Translations under genes and position numbers: made by a program | Shown here: positions 33,869-41,953 of the stretch, one piece after another | How the letters are laid out: each line of letters begins with the position of its first letter | Numbering within the stretch: the first letter of the stretch is position 1 | Notes under the pieces: model-generated | What the model saw: the letters and a program-made list of their open reading frames with translations, nothing else | Told to the model about the DNA's origin: nothing | Database searches by the model: none | Source: Rhodohalobacter barkolensis | GTDB taxonomy: Bacteria; Bacteroidota; Rhodothermia; Balneolales; Balneolaceae | Assembly: GCF_002834295.1 (NCBI RefSeq) | Contig: NZ_PISP01000003.1 | Span: forward strand, 434,001-498,000 | Reading direction: 5' to 3' | DNA: 64,000 bases

Positions 33869-35202
33869 CGTTTCGACTACCAACCTACTTATTTCTTTTT
33901 CTTACACTCTGTTTTGGGGTTGATGTGCTATTTGCCCAGGATTCTTCCTATGAAGAGCAGCGCAATCAAGTGGTTCAGCAGCAAAATTCAACCCGCAGCC
34001 AGATCGAAACCCTGCAGGAACAGATCGACAACTACAGCGAACGGCTAGGGTATGCCACCGAGCGATATGATCAAATGTTTCAGCAGTATCAGGAGATGGA
34101 ACGGTTAATTGCGCTACAGCAGGAGAACATCCGCCAAATGACCCGGGAACAGGAGCAGATAACGGAAGAGATTCAGCTCATCGAGCAAAATATCAACCGC
34201 CTACAGGAAGAGCTCCGCACTTTGATTGAGGAGTATAAAGAGACCCTCACTTTTCTCTATAAAAACGGACGTACGACAGAAGTTGCCCTGCTGCTCAGTT
34301 CCGGATCTTTCAACCAGCTTTTAATACGATCGTACTATCTCGGCAAATTTGATGAATATCAGTCGGCTCAGGCAGATCGGATAAAAGAAACGCAAGAGGA
34401 GTATGAAGAGTCGATCGTTGATTTAGAAGAGACCCGGGAGCGAAATCAAGAAGCTCTGGCGTCGATACGTGAAGAGACCGATCAGCTTCAGCAGCGACGA
34501 GAAATGCAGGAAAGAAATGTTCAGTTACTTCGCCGAGACCGGGATAATCTACAGGAGCAGCTGGAAATTCATCAGCGGCAGCTTGCAGAATTGACGGAAG
34601 TGCTTGAAAATTTAGTAGCCGAAGAGGAGCGGATTCAGCGTGAAGAGGAAGAACGCCGCCGCCGACTCGCGGAAGCTTCAGAAATTGAAGATGACGATGA
34701 GCGCCGGGCAGCAGAAGAGCGCTATTCCCGGCCAATACTTCGCGAAAGCGGGATTAGCAACGAAGAGCTCCTTGCATACGAAAACAGCTTTGAAGAGAAT
34801 CGTGGCGAGCTTCCATGGCCTGTAGACAATGGGACGATTACGCAAAAATTTGGTATCCGTACTCATCCGGTGTTCAATACCCAAACCAATTTCCCGGGTA
34901 TTGAGATTGCAGCCGTTCCCGGTTCAACCGTTAGGGCCGTGAATGACGGATATGTATTTGGCATTCAGAATTTCCTCGGTTTTGGCGATGTTGTATTGGT
35001 TCATCACGGCACCTATAAAACCATGTATGGAAACATGAGTGAAGTTTTTGTCCGAAAAAATCAGGTCCTTCAAAAAGGTGATGTAGTCGGACTTTCCGGA
35101 GATGAAAATTCTGCAAACGGAGAAGTTATCATCTTTATGATTGCAGAGGGCAGCGAATATATTGATCCCCAGCAGTGGCTGCAGTCTACTCCTGTTCCCT
35201 GA
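33865..35202 (+). CDS. EnvC-like amidase activator: coiled coil plus degenerate LytM (M23) domain
   Basis: A 445-residue exported protein with signal MTFRLPTYLFLFLTLCFGVD. Residues 25-270 form a long coiled coil (QQQNSTRSQIETLQEQIDNY and similar heptads). Residues 315-440 are a LytM/M23 fold. The zinc ligands are absent: GIDIA-type Asp is Glu (FPGIEIAAVPG), the HxH strand reads GEVIIFMI, and HHGTYKTMYGNM has Asn for the last His. It is therefore probably a non-enzymatic regulator of a peptidoglycan amidase at division, as EnvC is. It overlaps the LolB-like gene by four bases. Confidence 0.88.
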   Translation: MTFRLPTYLFLFLTLCFGVDVLFAQDSSYEEQRNQVVQQQNSTRSQIETLQEQIDNYSERLGYATERYDQMFQQYQEMERLIALQQENIRQMTREQEQITEEIQLIEQNINRLQEELRTLIEEYKETLTFLYKNGRTTEVALLLSSGSFNQLLIRSYYLGKFDEYQSAQADRIKETQEEYEESIVDLEETRERNQEALASIREETDQLQQRREMQERNVQLLRRDRDNLQEQLEIHQRQLAELTEVLENLVAEEERIQREEEERRRRLAEASEIEDDDERRAAEERYSRPILRESGISNEELLAYENSFEENRGELPWPVDNGTITQKFGIRTHPVFNTQTNFPGIEIAAVPGSTVRAVNDGYVFGIQNFLGFGDVVLVHHGTYKTMYGNMSEVFVRKNQVLQKGDVVGLSGDENSANGEVIIFMIAEGSEYIDPQQWLQSTPVP

Positions 35203-35220
35203 TACCCGATTTTTTTGAGT

Positions 35221-35709
35221 TTACTTCAGATTTACAAACTGAAGCGGAATCCCGAAGTTTTTACTCTTCAGATACTGAATCACTTCCTGCAGATCGTCAA
35301 TCTTTTTCCCTGAAACCCTCACCTGATCATCCTGAATGGCCGGCTGAACTTTTAGCTTCAGCCCTTTAATCTCTTTCACAATTTTTTTCGCCGTCTCACG
35401 GTCAATGCCTTCTTTAATGGTAGCACTCATCTTAACGTACCCCTGAGACGTCCCCTCTTCGCGTCCAAACTCTAAAGCCTTCGGTTCCAGTCCTCTTTTT
35501 ATAAAGTGCTTAATCAGCATCTCTTTTACAGCTTTCAATTTCATCCCTTCTGCAGCCACCAGGTCGATTCGATTCTCCTTCTTATCAAAATTCACTTCGG
35601 TGTGAAGTCCCTTAAAATCGTACCGTGAAGTAACTTCCTTTAAGGTATTATTCACGGCATTATCCACTTCCTGGGCATTTATTTGGTTTACTATATCAAA
35701 CGAGGCCAT
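35221..35709 (-). CDS. yajQ: YajQ family nucleotide-binding protein
   Basis: A 162-residue cytosolic protein with the complete YajQ signatures: MASFDIVNQINAQEVDNAV, SRYDFKGLHTEVNF, GREEGTSQGYVKMSATI, and VRVSGKKIDDLQEVIQYLKS. Family members bind c-di-GMP or nucleic acid and assist transcription in some bacteria. It converges on the EnvC-like gene, 18 bp apart. Confidence 0.94.
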   Translation of the reverse strand: MASFDIVNQINAQEVDNAVNNTLKEVTSRYDFKGLHTEVNFDKKENRIDLVAAEGMKLKAVKEMLIKHFIKRGLEPKALEFGREEGTSQGYVKMSATIKEGIDRETAKKIVKEIKGLKLKVQPAIQDDQVRVSGKKIDDLQEVIQYLKSKNFGIPLQFVNLK

Positions 35710-35919
35710 TTAAATAAATTTATTAATCAGATTATCGTGTCTTAAACTATTCAGTTTTGAATATATCATTATAATCATTTCACTCAGAATAATATTGAAT
35801 TAAATTATACAACTCATACTCATTTTCTATCAATCAAATATATCGAGTTTCCATTAATTTTACGTATTTTATCAATTAATAATAAGGTACGTACGTGTTC
35901 GGTATAACTAACTCTCTCT

Positions 35920-37395
35920 ATGAAAATTTGGGTGTTTATATTTTTATTGGTCCAATCTGTTTCTGAATTGGATTCAGATGAGCATTATGCTGACATCTAT
36001 TTTCAGTTAAATGAAAACACTCAAAACACCAACTCTTCTGTTACCCTGCATCCCGACACCGGTGATCTCTACATCTACTACCAAAACCCGGGCTATCTGA
36101 TACGATTTACCGAAAACAGTGAAGTTGACACACTAGCTACTCTTGAGTTCGAATCAAATTTTGGTCAAGTACTTGATGTCCATCCGGAGGATAAAAACCT
36201 ACTTTTTTGGGATTCTGGGGTTGGCCGGGTTCACTCTTTTGACTTGAACGAGCGCAGCCTTGAACGGCTGGATGAATCACACAATCACATGAACCAATTC
36301 GGTCATGCCGCCACATTGGGAGAGGACGGAACCATCTATGCAATGGGGGGTTACGGATACTGGACATTTAAAAATTTACTGATCGAGTATATCCATGAAG
36401 AGCAGCAGTGGGAATTGGTCAGCATACCTGATCCAAACTTAGTGCCAAAAAATAATCTGGGATTATTATTGCACCACGATGATACCTTCACCTATTTCAC
36501 AATGCCACTTGACCAAACAGTTGGTCACAACTTGGTATATACTTTCAAGCCTGCAGAGAATCGATGGGAATATAATGAAACAGTCACCTCACTTTTATCG
36601 CAGCGTACCATAGATGTAGAACGTTCTGCTTCGTATTACAGACAAACCAGTACACAAGCTGTGGATAGAGAGAAACATTTATTTGGGTTTTTAAATAATG
36701 CAAGCTCACAAAATGATCTGGCCTATATTCTTAATTACCGGGATAATGAAATGTACGAACTCGATTTGTCCCAGTTCAGCATCTATGATGCAAAAAACAT
36801 TTTTTACTCCTCAAAACAGGACCGCTGGGTCATTCTGGGGCATCCATTCTCTACTAACCGAAGAGATCACCTGATTGTAAAAACGATTCCGTTTAACCCG
36901 GACCACCCTGCATTTACAAGGATTGAAGCAGAACAGGAATTTGAACTTGTAAGCATGGTTATACTTGGTGGATTTGGCGGACTATTTGTATTGCTGCTCG
37001 GATGGCTGGCTTATAAAACGATCACAACAACTGAAGCCGGAACATCTCCACATTCTAAAAATGTAACGATTTCTAAAAATGACAACTCTGAAATAGAAAT
37101 CTATTTTGAGGGTGAACGGTTCAACTACTCAGGAGATATTTATTTAACCCGATTCATAGAGGTTATTTATGACATGAAAATAAACGGAATCTCGGAGATG
37201 TTGATATCAGATCTTGATCAGAAGTTATTCTCTGAAAACACCCACGCATCATACATGTCAAGAACCCGAAAAAAACTCATTCAGGTCATAAACCAGGAGA
37301 GTAACATAAATCTTATAGAAGAAAGAAAGAGTCAAACCGATAAACGGGTAAAAGTTATTTACTTGAATTTGGATAAAATAAAAATCATCCCTTAG
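35920..37395 (+). CDS. membrane protein: beta-propeller sensor with cytosolic winged-helix-like tail
   Basis: A 491-residue protein. A short signal (MKIWVFIFLLVQSVSEL) is followed by about 320 residues of repeated WD/Kelch-like strands (GTIYAMGGYGYWTFK, YTFKPAENRWEYNE). One transmembrane helix (VSMVILGGFGGLFVLLLGWL) lies near residue 350. The last 110 residues have an alternating helix/strand pattern (YLTRFIEVIYDMKINGISEM, MSRTRKKLIQVINQESN) like a small winged helix ending in a short beta-wing. Function is not known. One explanation is a ToxR-like membrane-bound transcription factor sensing a periplasmic ligand. No DNA-binding proof exists. Confidence 0.65.
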   Translation: MKIWVFIFLLVQSVSELDSDEHYADIYFQLNENTQNTNSSVTLHPDTGDLYIYYQNPGYLIRFTENSEVDTLATLEFESNFGQVLDVHPEDKNLLFWDSGVGRVHSFDLNERSLERLDESHNHMNQFGHAATLGEDGTIYAMGGYGYWTFKNLLIEYIHEEQQWELVSIPDPNLVPKNNLGLLLHHDDTFTYFTMPLDQTVGHNLVYTFKPAENRWEYNETVTSLLSQRTIDVERSASYYRQTSTQAVDREKHLFGFLNNASSQNDLAYILNYRDNEMYELDLSQFSIYDAKNIFYSSKQDRWVILGHPFSTNRRDHLIVKTIPFNPDHPAFTRIEAEQEFELVSMVILGGFGGLFVLLLGWLAYKTITTTEAGTSPHSKNVTISKNDNSEIEIYFEGERFNYSGDIYLTRFIEVIYDMKINGISEMLISDLDQKLFSENTHASYMSRTRKKLIQVINQESNINLIEERKSQTDKRVKVIYLNLDKIKIIP

Positions 37396-37732
37396 AGCCT
37401 CTAAAGGGCAATTAGTCAACTATCTGTCAACTAATAGTCAACAGAAAGTATTGTATTCTGGCCAAATCAATTGGTATTATATAAGTCGTTTCAGTACACA
37501 ACCATATCTAACAGTTAGTGCTGCTTGAGATTTTTGAACACCTTGAGAACTAACAACAAGTACGAACACATACTTGATTGACCACACAATGGCTGACCCT
37601 GTTGTGTGGTTTTTTATTTCCACTTACTGCATATATGACAAGCGCCATTTTGAGTACCCCCACCTCTCGCAATAATTTTTTTATACCTCTTTTATCTGAC
37701 GATTTAAAAACGTCTTAATCAACGAAGATCGA
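37396..37732. other. non-coding stretch after the propeller gene
   Basis: No frame above 30 codons has a start, codon bias or homology I recognise. It is A/T-rich and ends at about 37733, where remnants of a GIY-YIG gene begin. The one clear structure is the terminator at 37581-37619. Confidence 0.5.
37581..37619 (+). terminator. intrinsic terminator with long T-run
   Basis: ACCACACAA and TTGTGTGGT are paired around GCTGACCC-type loop bases, followed by TTTTTTATTT. It lies 186 bp after the stop of the propeller/winged-helix gene. That distance leaves room for a short transcript between (37396-37580), in which I see no frame. Confidence 0.75.
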
Positions 37733-38058
37733 GTTAACCGGAAATGAGTGTGACGTATTATGCAATAGCAGAAGTGAAGTCGGAAATTTGGAGCTGAAAA
37801 TCAATAAACGTGGAGCAAAACGATTTTTAAACGATCAGCAATTCAGCGCAAAGATATTATACCGGTTCGTGTGATAACGTAGACAGGCGCCTTCAAAGAC
37901 ACAACGAATCAAGAGTGTCATCTACGAAATATGGAGTCCCTTGGGAGTTGGTGTGGTATAAGAAATGTGATAATAGAAGCGAAGCCAGAAAGCTGGAGCT
38001 GATAATTAAAAAACGCGGAGCAAAGCGGTTTTTAAGCGATCAGAATTCTTCACAGTAA
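37733..38058 (+). pseudogene. tandem GIY-YIG nuclease fragments
   Basis: Two broken copies lie head to tail. Fragment A (about 37733-37851) ends LELKINKRGAKRFLNDQQ but is frameshifted near its start. Fragment B runs open from 37831 to a TAA at 38056 and reads QRYYTGSCDNVDRRLQRHNE, then STKYGVPWELVWYKKCDNRS and EARKLELIIKKRGAKRFLSD. That is the middle and end of a small GIY-YIG protein (UvrC-type N-domain). The N-terminal GIY and YIG strands are missing and there is no start codon. Each fragment ends with a KRGAKRFL-type helix. A recombination between two paralogues would explain the join. Confidence 0.72.
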
Positions 38059-38109
38059 TTTCCCATTGTATTTAGCCTCATTTACTCCTAATTTTCGCCT
38101 CTATTAAAT

Positions 38110-38183
38110 CGGGACGTGGCTCAGTTCGGTAGAGCACTCGGCTGGGGGTCGAGGGGTCGCAGGTTCAAATCCTGTCGTCCCGA
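38110..38183 (+). tRNA. tRNA-Pro (GGG)
   Basis: A cloverleaf of 74 bases. The acceptor stem CGGGACG pairs with CGTCCCG. The D arm is GCTC...GAGC. The anticodon stem CTCGG/TCGAG encloses the loop CTGGGGG with anticodon GGG, and the T arm is GCAGG-TTCAAAT-CCTGT. The discriminator is A. CCA is not encoded; CTA follows. A terminator with stem and T-run follows at 38192. Confidence 0.95.
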
Positions 38184-38191
38184 CTATTACT

Positions 38192-38227
38192 AAGCTCATT
38201 GCACATCGCAGTGGGCTTTCTTTTTTT
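38192..38227 (+). terminator. terminator of tRNA-Pro
   Basis: AAGCTCATTG pairs with CAGTGGGCTT (G-U allowed), followed by TCTTTTTTT. It sits 8 bases after the tRNA. Confidence 0.8.
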
Positions 38228-38530
38228 CCTTCACTTCATCCAATATACTTCTGTGTTTTCTCTTTGAGGAGGTATTAATTATAACACTCGGTTCTGTTCA
38301 TTCGAGTATCCCGACTTCAACTTGTTATAATTTAGAGGGCCGCAGGTTTCCCGAGCCATTCGGGATCGTACTGACATTTATAATAGCCTTTAATTCAATG
38401 CAGTGAGCTTTTATTGAATATGATTCTATACTATGATTTTTAATCATACCCCCCCATCCGGTAAAAAGAATCCCTGCCGTATTTGAAATAAATTTATCAT
38501 ATTGGTGAAATTTCAATTCAGGCCCAACTT
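38228..38530. other. intergenic region upstream of the M24 peptidase
   Basis: Non-coding, with a possible leader. Features seen are TTGTTATAATTTAGA near 38326 (A/T-rich) and a CCCCCCATCC run. I see no gene and no clear promoter or riboswitch. Confidence 0.4.
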
Positions 38531-39853
38531 ATGATTCGAACCGGATTACTCTTTCTTACTTCAGCATTAATTCTCATCTCCTGCACGTCAAGCAATCAAC
38601 AAACAGCAGACAATCCGTTCGACGGGCCCAGCCCCTGGCCGGATATCCGCAAGGAACGTGTTCAAACCCTGCTGCCTCAGGCTATGCAACGGGCTGAAGT
38701 TGATACCTGGATGATCTTATGCAGATCAAACAACAACGATCCGCTGGCCCGGCACATCGGATGTGAAAATGCTGTAGCTCCTGCAGTTTTTATTTTTGAG
38801 TTGGAAGGAGATGATATTCGCTCAACTGTATTTACACCTCCGGGCGAAGCCACGGCCTTGCGGGAAGTTGCTCTTCATGATAGCATTTCTGTTGTAGATC
38901 GAAGCCCCGGCGCAATGGTTGAAGCTGCGGATTACATCAATAGTAATCACCGTGGACGACTGGCTATGAATTTTAGTGAAACGAACGAAATAGCTGACGG
39001 TTTAAGCTATTCACAGTATCAAAGTTTTACAGATCTGCTGATTCAGCCGGTTATTAATCAAATTGTCTCTTCAGAAGAGTTGGTGTTTGAATGGCTCTCC
39101 GTAAAATCTCCGGACGAAATTGACATTCTACGCAAAGCCGCCGAACTGACGGCACAATGGGAGGTTGAAGCTTACCGGCGGGTTATTCCAAACCAAACAA
39201 CCGATAAGGATGTAGCAGATTTTTTAAAAGCTAAAATGCGGGAGTATGGCGTGACCGATGCATGGATGCCCGACCAGAACCCCGCAGTTAATTCAGGACC
39301 GGACCGCGGACACGCTCATCCAACAGATAAGATTATTCGGCCGGGCGATGTCATCCAAATCGACTTTGGAATCAAAGTTTATGATATGTGGGTGACCGAC
39401 ATTCAGCGTTTTGCATATGTTCTTCAACCTGATGAAAGTGAGCCCCCGGCTGACATTCAGAAGTACTGGGATGTGGCAAGAGACGCCAACCGTATGGTAC
39501 TGGAAGTGATGCAGCCCGGAATTACCGGATTAGAGGTGGATCGCGTTCAAAGAAACTGGCTTGCAGAAAATGGATCGATGAATGTAATGTGGAATACCGG
39601 TCATCCGGTGGGATATGTTGCTCATGATGTGGGTCCCAGTCTGGGTGGAGCACAAGAGGGTCGCGATCCAAGTTCAACGGCTTACGAACCTCTCCGCGTT
39701 GGAAATGTTTTTGCCTATGACGGTTTTTACATGTGGGAAATTGAGGGCGGAACAAAAACGATTTCTGTTGAAGAGATGGCCGTTGTTACAGAAACCGGTG
39801 CAGAATATTTGACCGAGCCGCAGGAAGAATTGATTTTGATCTCTTCGGATTAA
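38531..39853 (+). CDS. M24 family (Xaa-Pro type) metallopeptidase lipoprotein
   Basis: A 440-residue protein with a lipoprotein signal (MIRTGLLFLTSALILISC, Cys at about 18). An N-terminal creatinase-like domain is followed by the pita-bread fold. Metal ligands: Asp in IQIDFGIKVYDM and VTDIQRF, His in GYVAHDVGP, and Glu in MWEIEGGTK and SVEEMAVV. It probably removes N-terminal residues ahead of Pro from imported peptides at the periplasmic face. It is monocistronic; a MITE-like element follows its stop. Confidence 0.9.
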   Translation: MIRTGLLFLTSALILISCTSSNQQTADNPFDGPSPWPDIRKERVQTLLPQAMQRAEVDTWMILCRSNNNDPLARHIGCENAVAPAVFIFELEGDDIRSTVFTPPGEATALREVALHDSISVVDRSPGAMVEAADYINSNHRGRLAMNFSETNEIADGLSYSQYQSFTDLLIQPVINQIVSSEELVFEWLSVKSPDEIDILRKAAELTAQWEVEAYRRVIPNQTTDKDVADFLKAKMREYGVTDAWMPDQNPAVNSGPDRGHAHPTDKIIRPGDVIQIDFGIKVYDMWVTDIQRFAYVLQPDESEPPADIQKYWDVARDANRMVLEVMQPGITGLEVDRVQRNWLAENGSMNVMWNTGHPVGYVAHDVGPSLGGAQEGRDPSSTAYEPLRVGNVFAYDGFYMWEIEGGTKTISVEEMAVVTETGAEYLTEPQEELILISSD

Positions 39854-39962
39854 TATTAAATCGGTGCTTCGGTCATTCGTCCATCATTATTCGTCGATCG
39901 TACTGAAATGAATGACGAATCACCGAACGACCGAACTACGATGGACGATTCTGACACGAATA

Positions 39963-40062
39963 AGACATGGTATTTTTATAAGTCTCCCAACCAAAGATTT
40001 AAAGAACAGCAGGCTTAAAGACTACATAATAAACTGGAAACCAAACAGAAATACCATGTCTA
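39963..40062. mobile_element. MITE-like element, copy 4 (stand-alone)
   Basis: AGACATGGTATTTTTATAAG at the left and GAAATACCATGTCTA at the right are inverted repeats 100 bp apart, the cleanest copy in the window. Unlike the other three it is not attached to a composite unit, so it is probably the mobile part. It lies between the convergent M24 and UspA genes. Confidence 0.7.
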
Positions 40063-40073
40063 TCCAATTCCCA

Positions 40074-40985
40074 TTACCCTCTCTCGGCAGGAACCAAAAG
40101 AATTGGAATTTTACTCTGTCGGGTTACCTGATTACTCACCCCACCGATAAAAAACCGTTCCACAAATCCTTTACCCTGGCTACCCATAATCAACATGGTA
40201 GCTTTGTTATCTTCGGCCGCTGAAATGATCTCTTTGGCCGGAGTCCCAAATGTTATGTAGATCTGAGCATTCTCGCGGGTATTTCCGGATAGCTGATCCC
40301 GCATTTCATCCAGGATCTGCTCTGTTTGTTTGGTCAACTCATCTCGACTAACCGGGTCTTTCAGGGCGATGGCGTGGTGACCCTGTACGTGAACCAACGA
40401 GAGTTTTTTAATCAGCCCCTCTTTATCCAGATTTTTAATCACTTCAAATGCACGATATGCATTTTCGGAAAAATCGGTCGGATGCAACACATGATCCAGT
40501 GATTTTTCATGAGCCATCTTGAGGACCAATTTTCGTTTCTCTACATCGTCATCATACCACTCCACTTCCATGTTGATCAGGTATACGGGCAACTCAGAAC
40601 GGTGAAGAACTTCCGTTGCTGTGCTCCCCATCAGCATCTCCTGAACTTTACTGTGCCCCCGGTTTCCGATCACTACAAAATCTGCATCTCTCTCCTTTGC
40701 CGACTCCAAAATCTCTGTAGGCGGATAAAAGTGCACCCCGCTTCGAATATCGATTTCTACCGTAAGATCTTTGGCTTCCAGCTTCTTTTTATACTTTTCC
40801 AAAGCCTCACGATGCTCTTCGGTATTCACTTCTGTGCGCTTGGTGCTGTACGGAATCGGAACCACATTGACCAACGTCACTTTTTTCATGCCAAATTTTT
40901 TCAGATGAGGCACACAACTCACAATAAGGTCACTCGCTTCAGAAAGGTCAAGCGCTACAACTGCATGTTTAAATAGTATCGACAT
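40074..40985 (-). CDS. tandem universal stress protein (two UspA domains)
   Basis: A 303-residue protein made of two UspA domains. Each has an ATP-binding motif: GNRGHSKVQEMLMGSTATEV in the first and GSQGKGFVERFFIGGVSNQV in the second. Thus both are of the ATP-binding type. Conditions inducing it cannot be inferred. It converges on the M24 gene, with the MITE-like element just after its stop. Confidence 0.93.
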   Translation of the reverse strand: MSILFKHAVVALDLSEASDLIVSCVPHLKKFGMKKVTLVNVVPIPYSTKRTEVNTEEHREALEKYKKKLEAKDLTVEIDIRSGVHFYPPTEILESAKERDADFVVIGNRGHSKVQEMLMGSTATEVLHRSELPVYLINMEVEWYDDDVEKRKLVLKMAHEKSLDHVLHPTDFSENAYRAFEVIKNLDKEGLIKKLSLVHVQGHHAIALKDPVSRDELTKQTEQILDEMRDQLSGNTRENAQIYITFGTPAKEIISAAEDNKATMLIMGSQGKGFVERFFIGGVSNQVTRQSKIPILLVPAERG

Positions 40986-41107
40986 ATCTTCTCCTTTTTA
41001 TATTAAACTCTTCTATCTAATATCTCTGCCTTTAATGTATACAAAAGAACAGGTAACATGAATAGGGGATTCCTTGATTTGAAACGACTTAAGCAGATAA
41101 TTTTTGT

Positions 41108-41953
41108 TTACCAATCGTAACCCCAGTCAATCTCTGCTTTCATGGCCAATTTCCCCTCCGGACCATGAATGCGGAGCGATGATTTGGTGTTATCCACACT
41201 TTTACCACAAATCGTTATCTGTTCGCCCAAATAGACCGGACCCAGATTTTCATATTGGATTTTCGAAATCACTTTGCCGTCAGCTTTCGATTTGAAAGCA
41301 TCCAGCATCAGCAAAACCAAAAAAGGTGCATGTACAATTACATTCGGGTACCCCTCCATTTCCCGCGCATAATCCTGATCATAATGAATTCTGTGGCTAT
41401 TAAACGTCAATGCCGAATAGCGAAACAGCTGAACGGAATCCGGTTTCGTCGATTTTCTCCAGTCCGGATCAATATCCAGTGGTTTTGTTCGAATCGGGTG
41501 AGCACCCTTTTCACTATCCTCTCTGTAAACCAGAGTCTGTTCTTCATCAATGGCCACGGCTCCACTTGAACTCACCTGGTGACGAATCGTTACAAAACAG
41601 AGGCGTCCTGTTTTACCGTCCTTCTCCTCAATTTTAGTAATCGTTGATTTTTTATCTGCCGGAATACCGGTCTTCAGAGGCTTTTTAAATTTAAGTGTGC
41701 CGCCGGCCCACATTCTTCGTGGAAGATCAATAGGTGGTAGAAAATCGCTGTTTCGCTCATGGCCGTTAATTCCTAAGTCAGCCTGAGGAATGGGCGGGTT
41801 AAAGTAGATCCAGTGACCACAAGGTGGAATTTCCAATCCTTCACCCACAGAATCCGGGCCGCCATTCATCAATGCTTCAAATTTCTGAAACTGTTCCGGT
41901 GCCATAGAGTCAGAAATATCAAACGTATTTCCAATCCATTCATTCACATTCAT
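41108..41953 (-). CDS. MaoC/FAS1-like hydratase (mesaconyl-C4-CoA hydratase-like)
   Basis: A 281-residue double hot-dog protein. An N-terminal pseudo-domain is followed by a C-terminal MaoC domain with HRIHYDQDYAREMEGYPNVI near 205 and the hydratase His/Asp. The start overlaps the CoA-transferase gene upstream by four bases, so the two are translationally coupled. Mesaconyl-C4-CoA hydratase (Meh) and mesaconyl-CoA C1:C4 transferase (Mct) of the 3-hydroxypropionate bicycle are the closest analogous pair I know. The true substrate is open (mesaconyl, citramalyl or itaconyl type). Confidence 0.82.
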   Translation of the reverse strand: MNVNEWIGNTFDISDSMAPEQFQKFEALMNGGPDSVGEGLEIPPCGHWIYFNPPIPQADLGINGHERNSDFLPPIDLPRRMWAGGTLKFKKPLKTGIPADKKSTITKIEEKDGKTGRLCFVTIRHQVSSSGAVAIDEEQTLVYREDSEKGAHPIRTKPLDIDPDWRKSTKPDSVQLFRYSALTFNSHRIHYDQDYAREMEGYPNVIVHAPFLVLLMLDAFKSKADGKVISKIQYENLGPVYLGEQITICGKSVDNTKSSLRIHGPEGKLAMKAEIDWGYDW

